Shown here in pieces: positions 23,820 to 37,793 of a stretch of 64,000 nt of DNA. This DNA comes from Rhabditoides inermis (taxonomy: Eukaryota > Nematoda > Chromadorea > Rhabditida > Rhabditidae). Made by a program: the position numbers and the translations under genes. Positions within the stretch are counted from its first letter, which is position 1; each line of letters starts with the position of its first letter. The DNA lies in NCBI GenBank assembly GCA_963966185.1, contig CAWZYM010000307.1:250001-314000 (forward strand), in the 5' to 3' direction. The notes beneath the pieces were generated by a model. The model did no database searches. It was not told where the DNA came from and worked only from the letters and a program-made list of their open reading frames with translations.

Positions 23820-24022
23820 GCCTCTCACTCGTCTCTCTTTCTCAGAAAGAGAGACGCTCTTCAGTGCGAAGGTAGTGTCTTCTCTTCTTAGTTCGTAGTA
23901 AGTTTATAGTTAGTTTCTCTCTCACCCCTCTTTCTCCTGCGTGCACCCTCATTACTCCTTCGTTTTGCCTCCGACACCTCTCTCTCATCCTCGAAAAAGG
24001 TCCGTCTTAGTCAGTAGCTAGT
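21454..24022 (+). repeat. Array unit 12, short P2, body C (2569 bp)
   Basis: Longest unit form. TATATATA is at 21489-21496. It includes both the segment missing from body A (about 22457-23005) and the segment missing from body B (about 22690-23063). Within this extra DNA, 22683-22800 is a decayed copy of 22147-22265. It has a single copy of the 85-bp module, extra ACTC repeats near 23521-23550, a second CT tract (about 23755-23813), and a private 28-bp templated insertion at 22529-22556. Confidence 0.95.
22529..22674 (+). repeat. 28-bp dispersed duplication inside the C unit
   Basis: A 28-bp word (TCATATCTCGCG...TTAGTAAAG) occurs at 22529-22556 and again at 22647-22674. Other units have only the second copy, and have CTCGGCCGTCC where the first copy sits. 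This looks like a templated insertion. Confidence 0.85.
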
Positions 24023-25692
24023 CTGCTCTCTACTAGAGTGCGCGCCAGCACTCTATATATACTTTCGATCTTGAAATGGGACATGTGATCAAAGGGGACA
24101 TCGTCCGCGCGCGCGTCGCGCCCTCTTTCGGCGGTCGCTGTCGCTCGCTCCAGGCAGCCACGTCTTCGCCCCTTCACCAGCACCTACTTCTATATCGAAT
24201 CTCTACGTCCTGAAAGTTTCACGTCTCTATCTCTTTTCTCGTTCTCGCAAAGCCTCTCGCAAAATGGCTTCTTTTTTCGCGCGACCGCGTTTTGCGCGCT
24301 CCCCAGCACCTTTCACAGGCCGCGCAGCGAGACGGCGTTTGCGCTGGCGTGTAGAGCGCATTTGAATTAGTATTGGACGCGAGGGTTGGCACCATTCCGG
24401 CTACTTTTGACTCCTGAAACAAGGACCTGAAAATGGGAAAAATTCTCGATGCGCCCAGTTGTCTCAACTATTTTGCAATCGCACTCTAACCGTCTGCCGT
24501 GCTCTCTCGCCTACCCCGCCGCGATTGAATAGAGGCGATTTCTCTCTCCGAGTCACTCTTCTGGCGCTCGCCGCGGGCGTATCTTTGCGTTTCATGACAT
24601 GAAATTTGACATGCACCTTCTACTCACGTCATCTGACGTCTCCTCCAATTTTCAGCACGTTTCGCCGACTTTTGGCGACTTTACATAGTAAAGGAGGCAG
24701 AATTGTCGTGTTTTCTCGACGGAATCAGATTCTCCGTGTCAGATTACCCCTATTCCAATAGAAACATTTTCAAATTTGACCTCTACACGCCGGCTGGCAC
24801 GTCATCGCGGGGTACACGGCGCCGAGGTGAGGCGACTGTCGCGGGCTTCAAACAGAGTGAGGCGGTCGCAGTGGGTCACAGGGTCAACCGATTGGAATGA
24901 TCAATAGCTGTATCGATTCCTCTCGGCAATCCGAGTCTCCCTATCCACTTCTTGTTTCATAATTTTGAGTTTCAGTACTCAATTTGAACGTCACAATTTC
25001 GTTCACTACAGTGATAAAGAAAGTGAGGGTAAAAGTCTTTGTAGTCATCCAATCTTTTCAAATAAAAAATTAAATGATTCCTCTCGGCCGTCCGGATCTC
25101 ACTTTCCTACTCATACCACATGAATTTCACTTTCAGTACTGAATTTCGGTGGCAACGCAAAAACAACGTTTATCTGCTCATATCTCGCGATTTTAGTTAG
25201 TAAAGATTGTATTTTGACGACGCACAACAAACTGGTAGCATTTTCGGGTGATCTGTTTTGATTTCACGAACCCGGAATAAAAAGTAATTGTGTATATCGC
25301 GCAGCAGTCTCGCCCGCCCCTGGCAAGGCACCAGTCAGAGAGAGTCGACTGTTTATGACCGGCCCCTGCTCTCGCGCACCGGACCATGTGCCACTCTGCT
25401 TTTCCCTTTCACACTCATTTTTGTTTCGCAACACCCCGGTCACATAGTCTCCTGCCACTCGGCTCCTCCCCCACTCACTCACGCACTCACTCACTCTGTT
25501 CTCGCCTCGCCTCGCTGTTTTGCGCGAGCTGTTTTCAACTTCTCTGTTCTACTTCAAACATTTTTATACCGTACTCCAAAGTCCGTACGGCTACAGTACT
25601 CTCAATAAAACAATAATCCGTCACCTGAAACTGTTCGCTCATTTTCGCATCACAACGCTGCTGTCGCACACTTTCTTCTCAGTGAACATGTA

Positions 25693-25742
<50 letters not shown>

Positions 25743-25957
25743 CTCTGCCTCTCACTCATCTCTCTTTCTCAGAAAGAGAGACGCTCTTCAGTGCGAAGGT
25801 AGTGTCTTCCCTTCTTAGTTCATAGTTAGTTTATAGTTAGTTTCTCTCTCTCTCTTTCACCCCTCTTTCTCCTGCGTGCACCCTGATTACTCCCTCGTTT
25901 TGCCTCCGACACCTCTCCCTCATCCTCGAAAAAGGTCCGTCTTAGTCAGTAGCTAGT
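24023..25957 (+). repeat. Array unit 13, P1, mosaic A/B (1935 bp)
   Basis: TATATATA is at 24054-24061. It has an A 5' half and a B 3' half, with the same switch point as the 15449 unit. Confidence 0.95.
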
Positions 25958-27638
25958 CTGCTCTCTCTAGAGTGTGAGACGCGCGCGCGAGCACTCTATA
26001 TATACTTTCGATCTTGAAATGGGACATGTGACCAAAGGGGACATCGTCCGCGCGCGCGTCGCGCCCTCTTTCGGCGGTCGCCGTCGCTTGCTCGAGGCAG
26101 CCACGTCCTCGCTCCTCTACCAGCACCTACTTCTATATCGAATCTCTACGCCCTGAAAGTTTCACGTCTCTATCTCTTTTCGCGTTCTCGCAACGCCTCT
26201 CGCAAAGTGGCTTCTTTTTTCGCGCGACTCTGTTTTGCGCGCTCTCCAGCGCCTTTCACAGGCCGCGCAGCGAGACGGCGTTTGCGCTGGCGTGTAGAGC
26301 GCATTCGAATTAGTATTTGACGCGAGGGTTGGCACCATTCCGGCTACTTTCGACTCCTGAAACAAGGACCTGAAAATGGGAAAAATTCTCGATGCGCCCA
26401 GTTGTCTCGACTATTTCGCAATCGCACTCTAACCGTCTGCCGTGCTCTCTCGCCCACCCCGCCGCCGCATTCGAATAGAGGCGATTTCTCTCTCCGAGTC
26501 ACTCTTCTGAGGCTCGCCGCGGGCCTATCTTTGCGTTTCATGACATGAAATTTGACATGCACCTTCTACTCACGTCATCTGACGTCTCCTCCAATTTTCA
26601 GCACGTTTCGCCGACTTTTGGCGACTTTACATAGTAAAGGAGGCAGAATTGTCGTGTTTTCTCGACGGAATCAGATTCTCCGTGTCAGATTACCCCTATT
26701 CCAATAGAAACATTTTCAAATTTGACCTCTACACGCCGGCTGGCACGTCATCGCGGGGTACACGGCGCCGAGGTGAGACTATGGCGGCGGGCTTCAAACA
26801 GAGTGAGGCGGTCGCAGTGGGTCACAGGGTCAACCGATTGGAATGATCAATAGCTGTATCGATTCCTCTCGGCAATCCGAGTCTCCCTATCCACTTCTTG
26901 TTTCATAATTTTGAGTTTCAGTACTCAATTTGAACGTCACAATTTCGTTCACTACAGTGATAAAGAAAGTGAGGGTAAAAGTCTTTGTAGTCATCCAATC
27001 TTTTCAAATAAAAAATTAAATGATTCCTCTCGGCCGTCCGGATCTCACTTTCCTACTCATACCACATGAATTTCACTTTCAGTACTGAATTTCGGTGGCA
27101 ACGCAAAAACAACGTTTATCTGCTCATATCTCGCGATTTTAGTTAGTAAAGATTGTATTTTGACGACGCACAACAAACTGGTAGCATTTTCGGGTGATCT
27201 GTTTTGATTTCACGAACCCGGAATAAAAAGTAATTGTGTATATCGCGCAGCAGTCTCGCCCGCCCCTGGCAAGGCACCAGTCAGAGAGAGTCGACTGTTT
27301 ATGACCGGCCCCTGCTCTCGCGCACCGGACCATGTGCCACTCTGCTTTTCCCTTTCACACTCATTTTTGTTTCGCAACACCCCGGTCACATAGTCTCCTG
27401 CCACTCGGCTCCTCCCCCACTCACTCACGCACTCACTCACTCTGTTCTCGCCTCGCCTCGCTGTTTTGCGCGAGCTGTTTTCAACTTCTCTGTTCTACTT
27501 CAAACATTTTTATACCGTACTCCAAAGTCCGTACGGCTACAGTACTCTCAATAAAACAATAATCCGTCACCTGAAACTGTTCGCTCATTTTCGCATCACA
27601 ACGCTGCTGTCGCACACTTTCTTCTCAGTGAACATGTA

Positions 27639-27688
<50 letters not shown>

Positions 27689-27903
27689 CTCTGCCTCTCA
27701 CTCATCTCTCTTTCTCAGAAAGAGAGACGCTCTTCAGTGCGAAGGTAGTGTCTTCCCTTCTTAGTTCATAGTTAGTTTATAGTTAGTTTCTCTCTCTCTC
27801 TTTCACCCCTCTTTCTCCTGCGTGCACCTTCATTACTCCCTCGTTTTGCCTCCGACACCTCTCCCTCATCCTCGAAAAAGGTCCGTCTTAGTCAGTAGCT
27901 AGT
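25958..27903 (+). repeat. Array unit 14, P2, body B (1946 bp)
   Basis: TATATATA is at 25997-26004. It is close to the 11472 unit, including the shared GCACCTTCATT variant near the 3' end (27826). Confidence 0.95.
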
Positions 27904-29573
27904 CTGCTCTCTACTAGAGTGCGCGCCAGCACTCTATATATACTTTCGATCTTGAAATGGGACATGTGATCAAAGGGGACATCGTCCGCGCGCGCGTCGC
28001 GCCCTCTTTCGGCGGTCGCTGTCGCTCGCTCCAGGCAGCCACGTCTTCGCCCCTTCACCAGCACCTACTTCTATATCGAATCTCTACGTCCTGAAAGTTT
28101 CACGTCTCTATCTCTTTTCTCGTTCTCGCAAAGCCTCTCGCAAAATGGCTTCTTTTTTCGCGCGACCGCGTTTTGCGCGCTCCCCAGCACCTTTCACAGG
28201 CCGCGCAGCGAGACGGCGTTTGCGCTGGCGTGTAGAGCGCATTTGAATTAGTATTGGACGCGAGGGTTGGCACCATTCCGGCTACTTTTGACTCCTGAAA
28301 CAAGGACCTGAAAATGGGAAAAATTCTCGATGCGCCCAGTTGTCTCAACTATTTTGCAATCGCACTCTAACCGTCTGCCGTGCTCTCTCGCCTACCCCGC
28401 CGCGATTGAATAGAGGCGATTTCTCTCTCCGAGTCACTCTTCTGGCGCTCGCCGCGGGCGTATCTTTGCGTTTCATGACATGAAATTTGACATGCACCTT
28501 CTACTCACGTCATCTGACGTCTCCTCCAATTTTCAGCACGTTTCGCCGACTTTTGGCGACTTTACATAGTAAAGGAGGCAGAATTGTCGTGTTTTCTCGA
28601 CGGAATCAGATTCTCCGTGTCAGATTACCCCTATTCCAATAGAAACATTTTCAAATTTGACCTCTACACGCCGGCTGGCACGTCATCGCGGGGTACACGG
28701 CGCCGAGGTGAGGCGACTGTCGCGGGCTTCAAACAGAGTGAGGCGGTCGCAGTGGGTCACAGGGTCAACCGATTGGAATGATCAATAGCTGTATCGATTC
28801 CTCTCGGCAATCCGAGTCTCCCTATCCACTTCTTGTTTCATAATTTTGAGTTTCAGTACTCAATTTGAACGTCACAATTTCGTTCACTACAGTGATAAAG
28901 AAAGTGAGGGTAAAAGTCTTTGTAGTCATCCAATCTTTTCAAATAAAAAATTAAATGATTCCTCTCGGCCGTCCGGATCTCACTTTCCTACTCATACCAC
29001 ATGAATTTCACTTTCAGTACTGAATTTCGGTGGCAACGCAAAAACAACGTTTATCTGCTCATATCTCGCGATTTTAGTTAGTAAAGATTGTATTTTGACG
29101 ACGCACAACAAACTGGTAGCATTTTCGGGTGATCTGTTTTGATTTCACGAACCCGGAATAAAAAGTAATTGTGTATATCGCGCAGCAGTCTCGCCCGCCC
29201 CTGGCAAGGCACCAGTCAGAGAGAGTCGACTGTTTATGACCGGCCCCTGCTCTCGCGCACCGGACCATGTGCCACTCTGCTTTTCCCTTTCACACTCATT
29301 TTTGTTTCGCAACACCCCGGTCACATAGTCTCCTGCCACTCGGCTCCTCCCCCACTCACTCACGCACTCACTCACTCTGTTCTCGCCTCGCCTCGCTGTT
29401 TTGCGCGAGCTGTTTTCAACTTCTCTGTTCTACTTCAAACATTTTTATACCGTACTCCAAAGTCCGTACGGCTACAGTACTCTCAATAAAACAATAATCC
29501 GTCACCTGAAACTGTTCGCTCATTTTCGCATCACAACGCTGCTGTCGCACACTTTCTTCTCAGTGAACATGTA

Positions 29574-29625
<52 letters not shown>

Positions 29626-29840
29626 CTCTGCCTCTCACTCATCTCTCTTTCTCAGAAAGAGAGACGCTCTTCAGTGCGAAGGTAGTGTCTTCCCTTCTTA
29701 GTTCATAGTTAGTTTATAGTTAGTTTCTCTCTCTCTCTTTCACCCCTCTTTCTCCTGCGTGCACCCTGATTACTCCCTCGTTTTGCCTCCGACACCTCTC
29801 CCTCATCCTCGAAAAAGGTCCGTCTTAGTCAGTAGCTAGT
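27904..29840 (+). repeat. Array unit 15, P1, mosaic A/B (1937 bp)
   Basis: TATATATA is at 27935-27942. It has an A 5' half and a B 3' half, with the CCCTGATTACTCC variant near 29764. Confidence 0.95.
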
Positions 29841-31510
29841 CTGCTCTCTACTAGAGTGCGCGCCAGCACTCTATATATACTTTCGATCTTGAAATGGGAC
29901 ATGTGATCAAAGGGGACATCGTCCGCGCGCGCGTCGCGCCCTCTTTCGGCGGTCGCTGTCGCTCGCTCCAGGCAGCCACGTCTTCGCCCCTTCACCAGCA
30001 CCTACTTCTATATCGAATCTCTACGTCCTGAAAGTTTCACGTCTCTATCTCTTTTCTCGTTCTCGCAAAGCCTCTCGCAAAATGGCTTCTTTTTTCGCGC
30101 GACCGCGTTTTGCGCGCTCCCCAGCACCTTTCACAGGCCGCGCAGCGAGACGGCGTTTGCGCTGGCGTGTAGAGCGCATTTGAATTAGTATTGGACGCGA
30201 GGGTTGGCACCATTCCGGCTACTTTTGACTCCTGAAACAAGGACCTGAAAATGGGAAAAATTCTCGATGCGCCCAGTTGTCTCAACTATTTTGCAATCGC
30301 ACTCTAACCGTCTGCCGTGCTCTCTCGCCTACCCCGCCGCGATTGAATAGAGGCGATTTCTCTCTCCGAGTCACTCTTCTGGCGCTCGCCGCGGGCGTAT
30401 CTTTGCGTTTCATGACATGAAATTTGACATGCACCTTCTACTCACGTCATCTGACGTCTCCTCCAATTTTCAGCACGTTTCGCCGACTTTTGGCGACTTT
30501 ACATAGTAAAGGAGGCAGAATTGTCGTGTTTTCTCGACGGAATCAGATTCTCCGTGTCAGATTACCCCTATTCCAATAGAAACATTTTCAAATTTGACCT
30601 CTACACGCCGGCTGGCACGTCATCGCGGGGTACACGGCGCCGAGGTGAGGCGACTGTCGCGGGCTTCAAACAGAGTGAGGCGGTCGCAGTGGGTCACAGG
30701 GTCAACCGATTGGAATGATCAATAGCTGTATCGATTCCTCTCGGCAATCCGAGTCTCCCTATCCACTTCTTGTTTCATAATTTTGAGTTTCAGTACTCAA
30801 TTTGAACGTCACAATTTCGTTCACTACAGTGATAAAGAAAGTGAGGGTAAAAGTCTTTGTAGTCATCCAATCTTTTCAAATAAAAAATTAAATGATTCCT
30901 CTCGGCCGTCCGGATCTCACTTTCCTACTCATACCACATGAATTTCACTTTCAGTACTGAATTTCGGTGGCAACGCAAAAACAACGTTTATCTGCTCATA
31001 TCTCGCGATTTTAGTTAGTAAAGATTGTATTTTGACGACGCACAACAAACTGGTAGCATTTTCGGGTGATCTGTTTTGATTTCACGAACCCGGAATAAAA
31101 AGTAATTGTGTATATCGCGCAGCAGTCTCGCCCGCCCCTGGCAAGGCACCAGTCAGAGAGAGTCGACTGTTTATGACCGGCCCCTGCTCTCGCGCACCGG
31201 ACCATGTGCCACTCTGCTTTTCCCTTTCACACTCATTTTTGTTTCGCAACACCCCGGTCACATAGTCTCCTGCCACTCGGCTCCTCCCCCACTCACTCAC
31301 GCACTCACTCACTCTGTTCTCGCCTCGCCTCGCTGTTTTGCGCGAGCTGTTTTCAACTTCTCTGTTCTACTTCAAACATTTTTATACCGTACTCCAAAGT
31401 CCGTACGGCTACAGTACTCTCAATAAAACAATAATCCGTCACCTGAAACTGTTCGCTCATTTTCGCATCACAACGCTGCTGTCGCACACTTTCTTCTCAG
31501 TGAACATGTA

Positions 31511-31560
<50 letters not shown>

Positions 31561-31775
31561 CTCTGCCTCTCACTCATCTCTCTTTCTCAGAAAGAGAGAC
31601 GCTCTTCAGTGCGAAGGTAGTGTCTTCCCTTCTTAGTTCATAGTTAGTTTATAGTTAGTTTCTCTCTCTCTCTTTCACCCCTCTTTCTCCTGCGTGCACC
31701 CTGATTACTCCCTCGTTTTGCCTCCGACACCTCTCCCTCATCCTCGAAAAAGGTCCGTCTTAGTCAGTAGCTAGT
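29841..31775 (+). repeat. Array unit 16, P1, mosaic A/B (1935 bp)
   Basis: TATATATA is at 29872-29879. It is near-identical to the preceding unit, so this pair is probably a recent local duplication. Confidence 0.95.
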
Positions 31776-33645
31776 CTGCTCTCTACTAGAGTGCGCGCCA
31801 GCACTCTATATATACTTTCGATCTTGAAATGGGACATGTGATCAAAGGGGACATCGTCCGCGCGCGCGTCGCGCCCTCTTTCGGCGGTCGCTGTCGCTCG
31901 CTCCAGGCAGCCACGTCTTCGCCCCTTCACCAGCACCTACTTCTATATCGAATCTCTACGTCCTGAAAGTTTCACGTCTCTATCTCTTTTCTCGTTCTCG
32001 CAAAGCCTCTCGCAAAATGGCTTCTTTTTTCGCGCGACCGCGTTTTGCGCGCTCCCCAGCACCTTTCACAGGCCGCGCAGCGAGACGGCGTTTGCGCTGG
32101 CGTGTAGAGCGCATTTGAATTAGTATTGGACGCGAGGGTTGGCACCATTCCGGCTACTTTTGACTCCTGAAACAAGGACCTGAAAATGGGAAAAATTCTC
32201 GATGCGCCCAGTTGTCTCAACTATTTTGCAATCGCACTCTAACCGTCTGCCGTGCTCTCTCGCCTACCCCGCCGCGATTGAATAGAGGCGATTTCTCTCT
32301 CCGAGTCACTCTTCTGGCGCTCGCCGCGGGCGTATCTTTGCGTTTCATGACATGAAATTTGACATGCACCTTCTACTCACGTCATCTGACGTCTCCTCCA
32401 ATTTTCAGCGCATTTCGCCGACATTTGGCGACTTTACGCAGTAAAGGAGGCAGAATTGTCGTGTTTTCTCGACGGAATCAGATTCTCCGTGTCAGATTAC
32501 CCCTATTCCAATAGAAACATTTTCAAATTTGACCTCTACACGCCGGCTGGCACGCCATCGCGGGGTACACGGCGCCGAGGTGAGACTATGGCGGCGGGCT
32601 TCAAACAGAGTGAGGCGGTCGCAGTGGGTCACAGGGTCAACCGATTGGGGTGATCAATAGCTCTATCGATTCCTCTCGGCAATCCGAGTCTCCCTATCCA
32701 CTTCTTGTATCCTTATTTTGAGTTTCAGTACTCAATTTGAAGGTCACAATTTCGTTCACTACAGTGATGTATCTATCTGATCACAGTCAGTCTCTTGTGA
32801 GACTTTTTTTAAAGTTCGAAACGTACACAACAAACTGGTAGGGTTGATCTGTTTTGATTTCACGAACCCGGAATAAAAAGTAATTGTGTATATCGCGCAG
32901 CAGTCTCGCCCGCCCCTGGCAAGGCACCAGTCAGAGAGAGTCGACTGTTTATGACCGGCCCCTCCTCTCGCGCACCGGACCATGTGCCACTCTGCTCTTC
33001 CCTTTCACTCTCATTGATTGTGCTTGCGTTCTCGCCTCGCCTCGCTGTTGCGCGTACTCGTACTGTTTCCAAAACATCATTTGTTAGTGAACATCACTTT
33101 GAGTTGTTTCTTTCTCTGTCTCTCACAGTCTGTCTCTACTCTCTGCTCTTTCAGTTTTCTTTCTCGCTCTCCAATCGGTATTTTTTTTGTCTTGCAGTTG
33201 CGGGCGCGCCCCAAGTCCGCTCACTCATTTTTGTTTCGCAATACACTGGTCACACAGTCTCCTGGCTTTTTTTTTCTTGCAGTTGCAGGCGCGCCCCAAG
33301 TCCGCTGGCTCACTTTTGTTTCGCAACACTCCGGTCACACAGTCTCCTGCCACTCGGCTCCTCCCCCACTCACTCACTCACTCTGTTCTCGCCTCGCCTC
33401 GCGGTTTTGCGCGAGCTGTTTTCAACTTCTCTGTTCTACTTCAAACATTTTTATACCGTACTCCAAAGTCCGTACGGTTACAGTACTCTCAATAAAACAA
33501 TAATCCGTCTACCTAAAACTGTTCGCTCATTTTCGCATCACAACTCTTTCTCTGCCTCTCACTCATCTCTCTTTCTCAGAAAGAGAGACGCTCTTCAGTG
33601 CGAAGGTAGTGTCTTCTCTTCTTAGTTCATAGTTAGTTGATAGTT

Positions 33646-33713
<68 letters not shown>

Positions 33714-33812
33714 ACCCCTCTTTCTCCTGCGTGCACCCTCATTACTCCCTCGTTTTGCCTCCGACACCTCTCCCTCATCATCGAAAAAGGTCCGTCTTAG
33801 TCAGTAGCTAGT
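31776..33812 (+). repeat. Array unit 17, P1, body A (2037 bp)
   Basis: Near-identical to the reference unit, with three extra CT dinucleotides. TATATATA is at 31807-31814. Confidence 0.97.
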
Positions 33813-35682
33813 CTGCTCTCTACTAGAGTGCGCGCCAGCACTCTATATATACTTTCGATCTTGAAATGGGACATGTGATCAAAGGGGACATCGTCCGCGC
33901 GCGCGTCGCGCCCTCTTTCGGCGGTCGCTGTCGCTCGCTCCAGGCAGCCACGTCTTCGCCCCTTCACCAGCACCTACTTCTATATCGAATCTCTACGTCC
34001 TGAAAGTTTCACGTCTCTATCTCTTTTCTCGTTCTCGCAAAGCCTCTCGCAAAATGGCTTCTTTTTTCGCGCGACCGCGTTTTGCGCGCTCCCCAGCACC
34101 TTTCACAGGCCGCGCAGCGAGACGGCGTTTGCGCTGGCGTGTAGAGCGCATTTGAATTAGTATTGGACGCGAGGGTTGGCACCATTCCGGCTACTTTTGA
34201 CTCCTGAAACAAGGACCTGAAAATGGGAAAAATTCTCGATGCGCCCAGTTGTCTCAACTATTTTGCAATCGCACTCTAACCGTCTGCCGTGCTCTCTCGC
34301 CTACCCCGCCGCGATTGAATAGAGGCGATTTCTCTCTCCGAGTCACTCTTCTGGCGCTCGCCGCGGGCGTATCTTTGCGTTTCATGACATGAAATTTGAC
34401 ATGCACCTTCTACTCACGTCATCTGACGTCTCCTCCAATTTTCAGCGCATTTCGCCGACATTTGGCGACTTTACGCAGTAAAGGAGGCAGAATTGTCGTG
34501 TTTTCTCGACGGAATCAGATTCTCCGTGTCAGATTACCCCTATTCCAATAGAAACATTTTCAAATTTGACCTCTACACGCCGGCTGGCACGCCATCGCGG
34601 GGTACACGGCGCCGAGGTGAGACTATGGCGGCGGGCTTCAAACAGAGTGAGGCGGTCGCAGTGGGTCACAGGGTCAACCGATTGGGGTGATCAATAGCTC
34701 TATCGATTCCTCTCGGCAATCCGAGTCTCCCTATCCACTTCTTGTATCCTTATTTTGAGTTTCAGTACTCAATTTGAAGGTCACAATTTCGTTCACTACA
34801 GTGATGTATCTATCTGATCACAGTCAGTCTCTTGTGAGACTTTTTTTAAAGTTCGAAACGTACACAACAAACTGGTAGGGTTGATCTGTTTTGATTTCAC
34901 GAACCCGGAATAAAAAGTAATTGTGTATATCGCGCAGCAGTCTCGCCCGCCCCTGGCAAGGCACCAGTCAGAGAGAGTCGACTGTTTATGACCGGCCCCT
35001 CCTCTCGCGCACCGGACCATGTGCCACTCTGCTCTTCCCTTTCACTCTCATTGATTGTGCTTGCGTTCTCGCCTCGCCTCGCTGTTGCGCGTACTCGTAC
35101 TGTTTCCAAAACATCATTTGTTAGTGAACATCACTTTGAGTTGTTTCTTTCTCTGTCTCTCACAGTCTGTCTCTACTCTCTGCTCTTTCAGTTTTCTTTC
35201 TCGCTCTCCAATCGGTATTTTTTTTGTCTTGCAGTTGCGGGCGCGCCCCAAGTCCGCTCACTCATTTTTGTTTCGCAATACACTGGTCACACAGTCTCCT
35301 GGCTTTTTTTTTCTTGCAGTTGCAGGCGCGCCCCAAGTCCGCTGGCTCACTTTTGTTTCGCAACACTCCGGTCACACAGTCTCCTGCCACTCGGCTCCTC
35401 CCCCACTCACTCACTCACTCTGTTCTCGCCTCGCCTCGCGGTTTTGCGCGAGCTGTTTTCAACTTCTCTGTTCTACTTCAAACATTTTTATACCGTACTC
35501 CAAAGTCCGTACGGTTACAGTACTCTCAATAAAACAATAATCCGTCTACCTAAAACTGTTCGCTCATTTTCGCATCACAACTCTTTCTCTGCCTCTCACT
35601 CATCTCTCTTTCTCAGAAAGAGAGACGCTCTTCAGTGCGAAGGTAGTGTCTTCTCTTCTTAGTTCATAGTTAGTTGATAGTT

Positions 35683-35746
<64 letters not shown>

Positions 35747-35845
35747 ACCCCTCTTTCTCCTGCGTGCACCCTCATTACTCCCTCGTTTTGCCTCCGACAC
35801 CTCTCCCTCATCATCGAAAAAGGTCCGTCTTAGTCAGTAGCTAGT
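33813..35845 (+). repeat. Array unit 18, P1, body A (2033 bp)
   Basis: Near-identical to the reference unit. TATATATA is at 33844-33851. Confidence 0.97.
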
Positions 35846-35940
35846 CTGCGCCCCTAAAGCGAGGTGAGGCGCCCGCGCGTATATATGGAAACGTAAGCCA
35901 AAAGGACCAAAGTGGACATTGTCCGCGCGCGCGTCGCGCC
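35846..35940 (+). promoter_or_regulatory. P3 leader with TATA box (representative)
   Basis: The leader (CTAAAGCGAGGTGAGGCGCCC, then GCGCGTATATATGG) is unrelated to P1 and P2 up to the TATA motif. It rejoins the common sequence near GTGGACATTGTCCGCGCG. The same type occurs at 42363 and 60509. TATA spacing from the unit boundary is 34 bp, close to the 31 bp of P1. Confidence 0.45.
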
Positions 35941-37738
35941 CTCTTTCGGCGGTCGCCGTCGCTCGCTCGAGGCAGCCACGTCTTCGCCCTTCTACCAGCA
36001 CCTACTTCTATATCGAATCTCTACGTCCTGAAAGTTTCACGTCTCTATCTCTTTTCGCATTCTCGCAACGCCTCTCGCAAAATGGATTTTTTTTCGGCCC
36101 CCGTTACGCGACCCTGTTTTGCGCGCTCCCCAGCGCCTTTCACAGACCGCGCAGCGAGACGGCGTTTGCGCTGGCGTGTAGAGCGCATTTGAATTAGTAT
36201 TGGACGCGAGGGTTGGCACCATTCCGGCTACTTTCGACTCCTGAAACAAGAACCTAAAAATGGGAAAAATTCTCGATGCGCCCAGCTGGCTCAACTATTT
36301 TATTTTGCAATCGCACTCTAACCGTCTGCCGTGCTCTCTCGCCTACCCCGCCGCATTCGAATAGAGGCGATTTCTCTCTCTGAGTCACTCTTCTGGCGCT
36401 CGCCGCGGGCGTATCTTTGCGTTTCATGACATGAAATTTGACATGCACCTTCTACTCACGTCATCTCACGTCTCCTCCAATTTTCAGCACGTTTCGCCGA
36501 CTTTTGGCGACTTTACATAGTAAAGGAGGCAGAATTGTCGTGTTTTTTCGACGGAATCAGAATCTCCGTGTCAGATTACCCCTATTCCAATAGAAACATT
36601 TTCAAATTTGACCTCTACACGCCGGCTGGCACGCCATCGCGGGGTACACGGCGCCGAGGCGAGGCGACTGTCGCGGGCTTCAAACAGAGTGAGGCGGTCG
36701 TACTGGGTCACGGGGTCAACCGATCTGGGTGATCAATAGCTCTATCGATTCCCCTCGGCAGTCCGAGTATCTCTATCCAAGTCACGTTTCATAATTTTGA
36801 GTTTCAGGATTGAAATCTCCACTCTCAGCCAAACAGCGCTGGTTCAAGCGTCTATTACTCACTCTCTCAACTCTTCCTTTGCTCTCTCTCTCTCTCTCTC
36901 CCTCCATTTTATCCCGATTCATATGCTCTCTCTCTCTATTCTCCATTCCTTGAATGATATTTGTCTACCGTTTTCCATAGTCCATACAGTACTCTTAACC
37001 GAAGCCACTCTGTTCTTTCTTTTCACTCACATTGATTGAGCTTGTGTTCTCGCCTCGCCCTGCATTATTGCACGTATTGTCTTCAAAATTTCTGTTGTTA
37101 GTGATCATTACTTTGAGTTTTCTTTCTCTCAATTTGTCTCTAATATCTGCTCTTTCCGTTTTCTTGCTCGCTCTCATTTCGCTGTTCGTTCCTTCAATTG
37201 CAGAAGCGCAAAAGGTCCGCTCACTCACTTCTATTTCGCAACACTCCGGTCACACGGTCTTCTGCCACTCGGATCCTCCCCCAATCACTCACTCACTTAC
37301 TCATTCTGTTCTCGCCTCGCCTCGCTGTTTTGCGCAAGCTGTTTCCAACATTTCCGTTCTCAGTGAACAGTGAATATGAGTTCGAGATTGATCTCTCTGT
37401 CTTTTGCTCTCTCTTCTTACCGCGCTCACTCTACTCTACTCACTCTATTCTCTCTCATATCTATCTGTTTCGTTATCGCCTCTCCTCGCCTCATCGACAA
37501 TTTCTTTCTCAGTGATAATGACTATCAGAGTTTTTTCTCTCTTTCTCTCTCTCCCTCTCTCTCGCCCTGTTTGTTTCTCTCTCTTTCTACGGCAATCACC
37601 TCGCCCGCAGGCTGAAAACTGTTCACTCATCACAAGCACAACGCTTCTGTCGCACACTCTCAGTGAGCATTAGTTTGAGTAGCTCTTTCTCTCTCCATTG
37701 CGATGGTGGTGGCGTATCTTTTCTTAATTCATAGTTAG

Positions 37739-37793
<55 letters not shown>

